In this document: positions 8,320 through 17,100 of the stretch, piece by piece
Position numbering within the stretch: the stretch's first letter is position 1
Layout of the letters: every line of letters starts with the position of its first letter
Assembly (NCBI GenBank): GCA_938015435.1
Contig: CALLPN010000003.1
Coordinates: 310,001-374,000, forward strand
DNA length: 64,000 bases
Source: an uncultured Saprospiraceae bacterium
GTDB taxonomy: Bacteria > Bacteroidota > Bacteroidia > Chitinophagales > Saprospiraceae
Reading direction: 5' to 3'
Notes under the pieces: model-generated
The model's input: only the letters and a program-made list of their open reading frames with translations
What the model was told of the DNA's origin: nothing
Database searches by the model: none
Program-made: the position numbers and the translations under genes

Positions 8320-8356
8320 GATAAGACTATTTAATGCGTCATTAAGTGGTCTTATC
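8320..8356. promoter_or_regulatory. 37-base palindrome upstream of the TPR gene
   Basis: GATAAGAC-TAT-TTAATG at 8320-8336 mirrors CATTAA-GTG-GTCTTATC at 8340-8356, giving 14 paired positions around a three-base centre with one 3-base mismatch. It ends 24 bases before the ATG at 8381, between two divergent genes. It could be an operator or a 5'-leader hairpin; T-rich sequence follows, so attenuation is conceivable. Confidence 0.5.
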
Positions 8357-8380
8357 TTTATTATAATAAAGCGCTGATAA

Positions 8381-9526
8381 ATGAAATACACAATTGTCAC
8401 CATTTGCATGGTCTTTTGCACTATGATATGCTATGGCCAAGATCTATCTATTGCAGATCAAGCTATGCAATCTCAAGATTATTCTTTGGCATATAAAATC
8501 TACACAGAATGCTATGAAGCAGATACTAACGATGTTAATTGTTTATATCTATCAGGTCTTTCTGCTTATCGAAATGGAGATAATATTAATGCCAAAAAGA
8601 AACTGCTCAAGCTAGAATCTAAAGATACTTTGCTTAGTAAGGCATGGATCAATCTGGCATCGATTTATGAAGAAGAAGAGAATCCACCTAAGGCTATAAA
8701 ATATTATACGCGACTTCAAGAATCAAATCCTCATATAGCAAGCTATGCTAGGAAACTGGGAAGACTCTATAGAACAGCAGACAGTAATATGGACGCATGG
8801 AAGTATTACTCTATTGCTTATAAAAACAACTCTAGAGATATGAAATGTGTCAAAGGGTTAGCAGAGATAGCAATGGCAAATGGTCAAGGCGGATTGGCGG
8901 ATAGTATCATAATAGAAGGATTAAAAATAGATTCAACACACATAGGACTTAATCTACTTAGGGCCAAATTAAAGTACAAAACAAAAGAATATCAAGAGAC
9001 GGCAGATATTTTGAAATCGGTTTTAGGGAACTATGATTTTAATGCTTACTATCACAAATTATACGGTTATGCATTGGTCCAAATTGATTCTTCAGAAAAG
9101 GCCATTTTTCATCTATCAAGAGCATTAGAATCTACTCCAGAAGATGAGAAAGTACATTATTATCTTGGCAAAGCTCATGAGCAATTAGAAGATAATACAT
9201 CTGCAATTTTTCATTTTGAAAAGGCTACGGATTATTCTGTATCACCATCGTTAGGAAAGTATTTTAGAAACTTGGCAAAGCTACATGATCAAGAAAAGGA
9301 TTTACCGAAGGCAATAGAAGCATATAAAGAAGCGTATCGGTATGGTGGAGACCCTAAAATGTTATATTACCTAGCTAGAGCATCAGATATCTATTATAAG
9401 GATAAGAATATTGCGATCAAGTATTATGGGAAGTATATCGCAAGTAGGGATGATACTAAGACCTATAAAAATTATGCAAGAGAGCGAAAACAATATCTAA
9501 AAGAACAGATGCATCAAATTAAGTAA
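8381..9526 (+). CDS. Secreted tetratricopeptide-repeat protein
   Basis: 381 residues. A signal peptide (MKYTIVTICMVFCTMICYGQ) is followed by TPR units along the whole length; clear ones are AWINLASIYEEEENPPKAIK, KLYGYALVQIDSSEKAIFHL, VHYYLGKAHEQLEDNTSAIF and KYFRNLAKLHDQEKDLPKAI. The extract points to a periplasmic or outer-membrane-side scaffold that binds partner proteins. The C-terminus is basic. Specific function unknown. The small membrane-protein gene follows after 53 bases in the same direction, so the two may share a transcript. Confidence 0.85.
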   Translation: MKYTIVTICMVFCTMICYGQDLSIADQAMQSQDYSLAYKIYTECYEADTNDVNCLYLSGLSAYRNGDNINAKKKLLKLESKDTLLSKAWINLASIYEEEENPPKAIKYYTRLQESNPHIASYARKLGRLYRTADSNMDAWKYYSIAYKNNSRDMKCVKGLAEIAMANGQGGLADSIIIEGLKIDSTHIGLNLLRAKLKYKTKEYQETADILKSVLGNYDFNAYYHKLYGYALVQIDSSEKAIFHLSRALESTPEDEKVHYYLGKAHEQLEDNTSAIFHFEKATDYSVSPSLGKYFRNLAKLHDQEKDLPKAIEAYKEAYRYGGDPKMLYYLARASDIYYKDKNIAIKYYGKYIASRDDTKTYKNYARERKQYLKEQMHQIK

Positions 9527-9579
9527 TACTAATAGTATTAGAAATATCTATCTTCATATTAAATTAGACATTTAATCAT

Positions 9580-9888
9580 ATGGGATTTTTAGGAAATAGT
9601 CGTAAGCCGAAGCCATTTGGATTTATACCAAGGTTTTATGATGAGCAAAAAGAGGAAAGAGAAAAACGTCTCAAAGCTCTTGATAATCCTGATGATATCG
9701 ATATAGCGAAGGATAGAATTAAGTCTGGATTACGAGCTACTTACCGAGGTGATGTAGGATATAAAAAGAACCAGACTAAGAAGGCAAATTTGAGACTCTT
9801 CTATATCATTATTGTTCTCGTATTAGTCTGTTACATGATTTTGAGATCTACAGCTATCACTAATTTCATGGAGAAGATTGGAGGGTAA
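9580..9888 (+). CDS. Small single-pass membrane protein, unknown
   Basis: 102 residues. The N-terminal 75 residues are charged and probably cytoplasmic (RKPKPFGFIPRFYDEQKEER, then a Lys/Arg-rich stretch), followed by a single hydrophobic segment (about residues 76-93) and a short tail. It resembles a small tail-anchored family common in Bacteroidota that I cannot name with confidence. The position downstream of the TPR gene suggests a shared transcript. A structured repeat begins directly at the stop codon. Confidence 0.7.
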   Translation: MGFLGNSRKPKPFGFIPRFYDEQKEEREKRLKALDNPDDIDIAKDRIKSGLRATYRGDVGYKKNQTKKANLRLFYIIIVLVLVCYMILRSTAITNFMEKIGG

Positions 9889-9955
9889 ATGTTTGCTTTT
9901 GCAAATACGTCGTCTGAGAAAGAATGTGGCTTTCGAAGAAAACACATGAGGTTCG
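9889..9955 (+). repeat. Gene-end stem-loop repeat, copy 2 (family S)
   Basis: Begins one base after the TAA of the preceding gene: hairpin TTTGC-TTTT-GCAAA (9892-9905), then GAATGTGGCTTTCGAAGAAA (9922-9941) and ACACATGAGG. Same order and orientation relative to the gene as after mqnC and icmF. Confidence 0.7.
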
Positions 9956-9971
9956 ATAGGGGAATTAAATT

Positions 9972-10130
9972 ATGTTACTTCGTAACGAGAAATTTCGCTT
10001 GCTACTGAAGTAGACAAGGACATTAGGTATCGCAGCAATAAAAACAGTACAGCAGATTTGGAAGTATGAGTCCTAATGTCACTTTGGCTTGAGCCGAAGT
10101 TAATAAGTGTACTCGACGGAGGAGAGATCA
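9972..10130 (+). repeat. REP/BIME-like repeat R1, upstream block
   Basis: Order of parts: GTTACTTCGTAACGAG, hairpin CTACT-GA-AGTAG, GACAAGGACATTAGG, a variable core of about 45 bases, CCTAATGTC (mirror of GACATTAGG), hairpin ACTTTGGCT/AGCCGAAGT, then CTCGACGGAGGAGAGATCA. One of three copies around the RAYT gene. Confidence 0.8.
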
Positions 10131-10145
10131 ATTAAAGGAGATCGA

Positions 10146-10306
10146 TGTTACTTGTAACGAGTATTTCGCTTGCTACTGAAGTAGACAAGGACATTAGTCA
10201 TTGTATCAATAAATAGATTTAGTAGATTTGTAACAATAGAACCCTAATGTCACTTTGTCTTCAGTCGAAGTCAACCAATTCCTCGACCAAGGAAAGTTCA
10301 TCAATC
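10146..10306 (+). repeat. REP/BIME-like repeat R2
   Basis: Second copy in tandem with R1 (period about 174 bases) with the same flanks, CTACTGAAGTAGACAAGGAC and CCTAATGTCACTTTG, but a different core. Its end overlaps the stop codon of the transposase gene. Confidence 0.8.
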
Positions 10307-10960
10307 TCCTATGTAATAATTTCCATTATACTTTTCCCAGCTAGATACTATTCCAGCTTTCACAGGGTTGTTGAGTATATAAGCAATTACATTATTCAGC
10401 ATTTTCTCATTTCTGATGTACATATCATAGCTTTCCTTGGACCAGAGTTTGCCTGATCTTTTCAAGGCTATATTAATATATCTGGCTGAAGACCCTTTGA
10501 TTCTTTTCATTATATCATATAATGGAGTGTAATTGATTAGCAAATTTTCTCCGACTTCAATGTCAGGTAGATTAATGTCGGTATCAATTAACATATGGAC
10601 ATGATTGCTCATAATACTGTAGCAAATAAGATTGTATAACGAGCCGTCATGTTTATGTAACTGCTCTTTGATAATTTTTGCAATATTGGATTCAGTTAAG
10701 TAATGAGGACCCGATTTAATACTATCTATTATATCGTCGAACTCGACTAGATATTTTTTTCTAAGTTGAAATATGGTGGCATTCCTTTCCTTGGCAGAAA
10801 CTATTGATTTAGCACTTGATATTTCACCTTCACACTTTATTTTTATCCGATCTATTGATGATTTTGGAAGGCTACCATGAAGTCTGAAAGTGACAAAAAA
10901 AGTGGCACCAATTGGATTAATATGGTTGAATTTTTGGCGGTAATTGTTTCCAGTTATCAT
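10301..10960 (-). CDS. REP-associated tyrosine transposase (RAYT, Y1/HUH family)
   Basis: 219 residues. The HUH metal motif is in SIMSNHVHMLID (about residues 115-126); the Y1-type catalytic tyrosine is expected in KESYDMYIRNEKMLNNVIAY, followed by the RAYT-typical YILNNPVKAGIV. FFVTFRLHGSLP near the N-terminus and WSKESYDMYIRN match the family. RAYTs are domesticated relatives of IS200/IS605 transposases that act on REP palindromes at single-strand level. Here three copies of one structured repeat sit directly at its 3' side (two) and 5' side (one), which is the expected arrangement. The frame appears intact. Confidence 0.92.
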   Translation of the reverse strand: MITGNNYRQKFNHINPIGATFFVTFRLHGSLPKSSIDRIKIKCEGEISSAKSIVSAKERNATIFQLRKKYLVEFDDIIDSIKSGPHYLTESNIAKIIKEQLHKHDGSLYNLICYSIMSNHVHMLIDTDINLPDIEVGENLLINYTPLYDIMKRIKGSSARYINIALKRSGKLWSKESYDMYIRNEKMLNNVIAYILNNPVKAGIVSSWEKYNGNYYIGD

Positions 10961-10999
10961 AATATGAAGACAGGTAGAAATCTAGAATTTATGGAATGT

Positions 11000-11146
11000 G
11001 TTGCTATGTCACTGATTTTTTGCGCTTGCTACTAAAGTAGACAAGGACATTAGGTATTGTAGTAAATTTCAGGAATAGAAGCCTATCGTTACTTTGGCTT
11101 GAGCCAAAGTCAATTAATCCCTCGACCAAGAAGAGATCATCAATCC
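11000..11146 (+). repeat. REP/BIME-like repeat R3
   Basis: Third copy, on the 5' side of the RAYT gene in the same orientation as R1 and R2: CTTGCTACTAAAGTAGACAA, GACATTAGG, a shorter core, CCTATCGTT (diverged mirror), the ACTTTGGCTTGAGCCAAAGT hairpin, then CTCGACCAAGAAGAGATCAT. It ends just before the stop of the M28 gene. Confidence 0.8.
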
Positions 11147-11153
11147 TATCTTG

Positions 11154-12158
11154 TTAAAACGATCCGTCAGACTCTTTATAAATTACAGCAGACACTACTT
11201 GACCAACAACTTTTAAAGTACGTTTAGAAACGATATCTATATTGTCTTCATGCGTATGGTGATAATGTCCAAACGATGTTTCTCCAGATGTTTGATCTCG
11301 TGGCATGTTGATAATATCTACCATTGGGAAACCTCTTTTTTTCATTACGTGAAAATGATCGTCCATTACACTTATGGCTTCATAATCTTGGAAGTAATCA
11401 CTATATCCCATTGCTTGTGCAAGTTTCCAGATTTTCTTCAATTCATTTTCAGCATTTACTAAAGTAAAATTTTCATATCCAAATTGAGCGTCTTTAGCGC
11501 CAACCATATCTAGTAGTATTCCAAATTTTGCTTTATAGTTGGGCACATGAGGATTGTCTCCCCAATATTGCGAACCCAAGCACCAAGTAAAGTTGTCACC
11601 AGAGTTTCCCTGATCTTCTGCATCAAAAAGTACGATATCTATTCCTAGATCAATTGGATTTTCTTTAATCATATTTGCGATCTGTAGTAAGATTGCCGTT
11701 CCTGTAGCGCCATCATCAGCACCCATGATTGGTTTGTCTTGCATAGATTTATCTTCATCCTTCTCAGCGATTAGTCTACTATCCCAGTGTGCAGCGAGCA
11801 TAATACGATTAGTATCGTCAGGATTAAACGTAGCAATAATATTATAAGACTCTTTATCTTTTAAACCTAAAAAGGAAGCTTTAAATTCTTGTACTTGTAC
11901 CTCGGCACCAGTTGCTTTAAGTTGTTCTACAAACCAATCTTTCGTTGCTTTATGTTCAGGAGTTCCAGGGATACGATGACCAAATGATAATTGCTTCTCT
12001 ACTAATTCATACGCCTTGTCCCCATCAAATTTTGGCACTTTTACTCTTGGTTTTTTTATGGCCGGCTTTGGTGTTGGTTGTGTAGCCGTATCAGTTTTAC
12101 ATGACGAATATCCTAAGAGTAATCCTAGCGAAAGTATGAGTATAGATATATGCTTCAT
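11154..12158 (-). CDS. M28 family peptidase / glutaminyl-peptide cyclotransferase-like lipoprotein
   Basis: The preferred ATG at 12158 gives a lipoprotein signal ending LGYSSC; the open frame reaches a TTG at 12170. The zinc-hydrolase core shows AAHWDSR (His, Asp), GADDGATGTAILLQIA (bridging Asp), LFDAEDQGNSGDNFTWCLGS (Glu/Asp pair) and a late His in FGHYHHTHEDNID. The DAEDQG...WCLGSQYWGDN stretch and the length are more like glutaminyl cyclases than aminopeptidases, so either N-terminal pyroglutamate formation on exported proteins or peptide hydrolysis is possible. T9SS cargo often begins with Gln after signal cleavage, which makes the cyclase role attractive (inference). Confidence 0.85.
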   Translation of the reverse strand: MKHISILILSLGLLLGYSSCKTDTATQPTPKPAIKKPRVKVPKFDGDKAYELVEKQLSFGHRIPGTPEHKATKDWFVEQLKATGAEVQVQEFKASFLGLKDKESYNIIATFNPDDTNRIMLAAHWDSRLIAEKDEDKSMQDKPIMGADDGATGTAILLQIANMIKENPIDLGIDIVLFDAEDQGNSGDNFTWCLGSQYWGDNPHVPNYKAKFGILLDMVGAKDAQFGYENFTLVNAENELKKIWKLAQAMGYSDYFQDYEAISVMDDHFHVMKKRGFPMVDIINMPRDQTSGETSFGHYHHTHEDNIDIVSKRTLKVVGQVVSAVIYKESDGSF

Positions 12159-12255
12159 CCTATTGTTCAATGTTTTGGTGTCAAGACGAGATCTATTATA
12201 AGTAGATACCTTTGGTCTTTATTATTTATTTACTTAGTAACGATTCTAATGGCTA

Positions 12256-13743
12256 TTAAATTGACCAAGTCGTTCCATCTTTTCCATCTTTGATTTGTAT
12301 CTCTAGCTCTTTGAGACTATCACGGATTTTATCTGAGATGCCCCAGTTTTTGCTTTCTCTTGCTTCAGACCTAAGTTCAATAACTAACTGCATCAATCCG
12401 TCAAGGACTTCTCCTCCAGCACCTCCAGCTGTATCGTCCATCAGACCAAACACATCAAAGATTATTCCTACTAGTTTTTCTCTTACAGTATCCAGTGTCT
12501 CTTGAGAAACCTCTGCTAAAGAAAGTGTACCTGATTTCAAACTATTGATCTTAGTAACGACCTCAAATATACTTGCGATTGCTCTAGGAGTGTTAAAGTC
12601 GTCATCCATATGTGTGTACACATCTTCGACGAGGTCTAATAATTCATTGTTGATTGCCCCATCATTATTGTTGGCAGTACCTTTTATATTACTGAGTGTC
12701 TTGAGACCTTCCATAAATCTCTTGTAACCTTTCTCTGCCGCCTGTAGTACGCCATCAGTAAGATCCGATGTAGATCTATAATGAGATTGTAAAAAGAAAA
12801 ATCTAACTACCATAGGACTATATCCTTTACTGATATGCTCGCTCTCTCCATTAAACAGTTCTGGTGGCATGATACTATTCCCATCACTTTTAGACATTTT
12901 TTTGCCATTCATGAGAAGCATATTGGTATGTAACCAGTAGTTAACTGGAGCACATCCGCATGATCCCATATTCTGAGCGATTTCGTTTTCGTGATGAGGA
13001 AACTTAAGATCGTTACCTCCACCATGGATATCAAATCTTTCACCAAGATACTTGGTACTCATAGCAGAACACTCAAGGTGCCATCCAGGAAACCCTTCAG
13101 ACCATGGAGAGTTCCACTTCATAATATGCTCAGGAGCTGCTTTCATCCAGATCGCAAAATCCGATGGATGACGTTTGTCCTCTTGATTTTTGAGATTGTC
13201 CCTAGACTCAGCTTTCAGATCTTCGATCTTACGGCCAGATAGCTTGCCATACTCTCCAGTATCTTCGGCTAATTTCAATGTATCGAAGTAGACGGATCCG
13301 TTGGCTTCATAGGCGTATCCATTCTTGAGGATCTGCTCTACCATTTCGATCTGCTCTATGATGTGTGCAGTAGCACGTGGTTCTATACTAGGCTTCTTAG
13401 TGTTGAATACATCCATCATATGATGAAACCCATTAGAATACTTCTGTACCACTTCCATTGGCTCTAGCTTCTCTGCTCTAGCTCCTTTGAGGATACGATC
13501 TTCGCCATCGTCAAGTAAGTGCCCTACATCTGTGATGTTACGAACATATCTCACCTTATAACCAAGGTGAACGAGATATCTGTATATCATATCGAATCGT
13601 ACAAAAGTCATACAATTACCCATATGTACATCATTGTAGACCGTCGGTCCACATACATACATCCCTATATATCCTTCTGTAATTGGTTTGAATACTTCTT
13701 TTTCGCCGCTAAGGCTATTGTACATCTTAAGCTCTCTATTCAT
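12256..13743 (-). CDS. cysS: Cysteine--tRNA ligase
   Basis: 495 residues, full-length class I synthetase charging tRNA-Cys. The HIGH motif appears as GPTVYNDVHMGN (residues about 32-43) and KMSKS as GKKMSKSDGNS; zinc ligands are expected from Cys31 (MYVCGPT), GWHLECSAM and HGGGNDLKFPHHENE. The C-terminal part carries the DALR-like anticodon-side helices (DFNTPRAIA) and ends IKDGKDGTTWSI. A -7 box ends only five bases before the ATG, so the mRNA may be leaderless. Confidence 0.97.
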   Translation of the reverse strand: MNRELKMYNSLSGEKEVFKPITEGYIGMYVCGPTVYNDVHMGNCMTFVRFDMIYRYLVHLGYKVRYVRNITDVGHLLDDGEDRILKGARAEKLEPMEVVQKYSNGFHHMMDVFNTKKPSIEPRATAHIIEQIEMVEQILKNGYAYEANGSVYFDTLKLAEDTGEYGKLSGRKIEDLKAESRDNLKNQEDKRHPSDFAIWMKAAPEHIMKWNSPWSEGFPGWHLECSAMSTKYLGERFDIHGGGNDLKFPHHENEIAQNMGSCGCAPVNYWLHTNMLLMNGKKMSKSDGNSIMPPELFNGESEHISKGYSPMVVRFFFLQSHYRSTSDLTDGVLQAAEKGYKRFMEGLKTLSNIKGTANNNDGAINNELLDLVEDVYTHMDDDFNTPRAIASIFEVVTKINSLKSGTLSLAEVSQETLDTVREKLVGIIFDVFGLMDDTAGGAGGEVLDGLMQLVIELRSEARESKNWGISDKIRDSLKELEIQIKDGKDGTTWSI

Positions 13744-14102
13744 AGCCGCAAAAATACGATGTTAATATGTATATAATATATAGATTGGTGTTAATGTGTA
13801 TTAATACAGAATTAACAACTTAATGCTGTCTAAAATCCGATACAGGAAATCTACACCATGGTTAAAAAGCCTAGTCGTAGCGTAAGGGATATGCCTGCGC
13901 TTTTGCATTGATATAGATCACTTGCCTCGATATTTTTATCTGCGACATTAAATAATTAAATCTTTATGCGTGAGACTTATACAGTTTATGTTATTTAATG
14001 CCGCATAAATAAGTTAAATGGGGCAAATTATATGCGGCATTAAGTTGCATAATCTGTATTATTTCTTTGTAAACAAATCAGGTCTTAATTTTCAAAACAA
14101 AA
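13744..14102. other. Intergenic with a long stem-loop
   Basis: No gene seen. Contains the perfect 13-base inverted repeat TTAATGCCGCATA (13995-14007) / TATGCGGCATTAA (14031-14043) around a 23-base loop; the same words reappear partially nearby (GACATTAAATAATTAAATC). Origin unknown, possibly another small repeat family. Confidence 0.6.
13749..13756 (-). promoter_or_regulatory. Candidate -7 box of cysS
   Basis: Minus strand TATTTTTG fits TAnnTTTG and lies five bases before the start codon. With the usual short distance to the start point, transcription would begin at or next to the ATG. Confidence 0.4.
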
Positions 14103-14132
14103 ATGACTCTCAAACCGAAGCTCGAGAGTCAT
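14094..14132 (-). terminator. Rho-independent terminator of the PKD gene
   Basis: Stem ATGACTCTC (14103-14111) / GAGAGTCAT (14124-14132), followed on the minus strand by TTTTTGTTTT. It lies about 28 bases past the stop of the 1316-residue gene. Confidence 0.85.
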
Positions 14133-14159
14133 CAAATAATATTTATTAGTTAGAAATTA

Positions 14160-17100
14160 TTATCTCATAAGAGTAACATCTCCTTTTATTACAATTGGTT
14201 CCGAATCGTCAATAGCTCCAGATAATATAGGAATTATATAATAACCATAAACTTCAGCTGGTGCGGGTTCATCATCTATATTTCCATCCCAACCTTGTAG
14301 TCCATTGGTGTTATTATAAACTTCAGCTCCCCATCGATTATATACTCTAAATTCTTCATAACCAATAATAGCAGGACCTTTTGGGCCAGCAAGGTCTACC
14401 ATTCTAAAGAAATCATTTACTTTATCTCCATTAGGGGAAAATAAATTAGGAACTTCGTATTCTAAAGGTATTACCGAAATTTCATATCTTCTGAATAGGC
14501 ATTCTTCAAGATTGGTATATGAAAAAATATACGTAAAACATTCGTTAGTATTGGAGTTGGCTATAAATGGGCTCACATTTGATATGAGTGGAAAAGGTTC
14601 TTGAATAATAATAATGCTATCTGTGTTAGCAATGTTATTTAATATTGTGGTATCAAGTAATGTTGCAGATATTCCGCGTGAGACTCTTATAGTATCTATT
14701 ATTGTCTCAATGGAAAAGTCTGTAAAATCCAATTCCAAAGTTTCAACAACCTCACAAGCATCTCCTTCAGATTTTAAAGATAGAGTTACGACAGTTTCAT
14801 TCCCTTGAACATTATCACCAAAAACCTGCGTAATTGGATCGACATTGTCAAATACTTCTCCCAATCCAAAATCCCACGACCAAGACTCAACTCCCATAGT
14901 ATCTATCAAAGCAAACGTGATGCTATCACCTCTACAAATAAGTTCATTTAATACTTCAAATTTTCCTTCGGCACCCACTACAGTAAATGATGCTGAAGTA
15001 GAATCTGAACAACCATAATCAGAATTAACAAAAAGTGTTACTTCATGTGTCCCTCTAGGGAAAGTTAATGTAGGGTTGCTCTCTAATGAAGCACCTCCTG
15101 CTCCTGCTGCCCAAACATAACTCAAAGGATTGTCGTTAGCATTAGATTCATCCATAAAATCTATGGTTCCTGGGAAACAGATTACGTCATCTGGACCCAA
15201 TGCAACACCTTCGCTGGATGCGCTAAAAGCAGCTACTGGTGGATCTGTTACAAGTATTTGAACACTTTGCTCATTTTGGCAACCTGTAGATTCTTCAGTA
15301 AGATTGAGCGTTACATTATATGTTCCTGATATATTGTACTGTATTGTTGCTGTAGAGTCTGAACTAAATTGATTATTACCAAAATCCCAAACATAGTCAA
15401 GAGTAGATCCCTGATCAGTAATATCAGTAGCTATAAAATCAACTTCTCCTCCAATACAAATTGGTGCTGGGCTCGCTGATATTTCTGTCAAAGGACGATA
15501 AACATCTATATTTCTTTGAATAGTATCTTTACAACCCAGAGCATCTTCAACGGCTAAAAATATGGGTAGCTCTTCTAAATTAAGACTGAAAAAATTAAAG
15601 GTTTGAGTTGGATTTTGAGCTTGCGAAAACTCATTGATACTTCCAAGTCCGTTAGCTCCTTCCAAATAACTCCAGCCTACTATCGTAGTATCACTAGTAG
15701 TTAAATCTGTAAATGTAACTTCACTTGGAAAGCAAATAGGTTCTTTATCAAATTCGAAAGTAGGTTGAATAGTAAATACATCTACAGTATCTGATGTAGA
15801 TTGTGTACATCCATTAATATCTTCAATGGTAAGTGTCACTACATCTATTCCCGTATTTGGAAAGTTGTGTTGAATCACAGCATCACCTACACGACGAGGT
15901 CTCCCATTTTTTTGGAATGACCAAGTATATCCTTTGGTACAATCATCATCTACATCGGTACACATTGACGCATCAAGATCATAAAGTGCATTGTCACAAA
16001 GATTGTCAGGAAGATCAAATACAGGAACAAGATCTCTCGCATGTATTACTACTGAGTCGATATCACTAGGACATCCTGTGTTTATATTGAATGCTTCAAG
16101 GTATACCTTGTAGTCGCCAGACTCTGGGAAAGTGTGAGTGAAATCAGAATCAGTATAGGTTACATCTACTCCAGAGGGATCCTCTATAGTCCATAATATG
16201 CTGGTAGCCATTTGACTACTATCCGAAAGCATCACAGCAAGTGGAGCATCACAATTGACCATATACCAAAGGTCCGCTAATGGTCCACTGACTGTAATGA
16301 CATCTTCGTCATTGATCACAGTTCGACAACCATTATAGTCGACAGTATATTCTACATCGAATGTTCCAGTATTATTTAAGAATGAGTGTAATAATGTACT
16401 TCCTCCTTCACAGTGGTGTGATCTGCCATCATCAGTACTAAGACTAAAGGCATCGATCCTAGGATCGATATTAACAGCATTGAGTACAATAGTATCTCCA
16501 ATACAAACTTCTGATTGATCTAACTCGTATTCTATGGTAAGTTGTTCACCTACTTCTATTAATGTAGCCCATGATGTATCTATACATCCAGCTTCATTTT
16601 CAATGACTAATGTAACCAAGTATTCTCCTGGATTAGTGAATGTATAATTATGATCATCACCATTGGTAAATGTCTGAGTATCACCATTTCCATAATCATA
16701 AGTATAAGTAAGGATCGGTTCGAATGATGTACTCGTATCTTGGAATGTTACTCCTAGTGGTGCACATCCATGATGAACACTAGGTATAAAGTGTGCCTCG
16801 GGTAATTGTTGTGAATAGTAATCATCTAGTTCAGCAACACAACCCTGGAAAGTTGTAACTACTAATTCTATTAATACCGAATCTTCTATATTGACATAAA
16901 ATGAATCTCTAGGAGGAGTTTCATATGTTTCGGTATGTGTCATGCCTCCTACTTCTCCAAACCAAACATAACTAGCGAATGGTTCTGTTGTGGTAATATT
17001 GACTACAGTCGGATTGATACAAGTATTTTCTGGGTCGATAATTACTTCTACCATTGGATCTTGAATGAATACTTGGAATGTAGTATCTACAATACAATTT

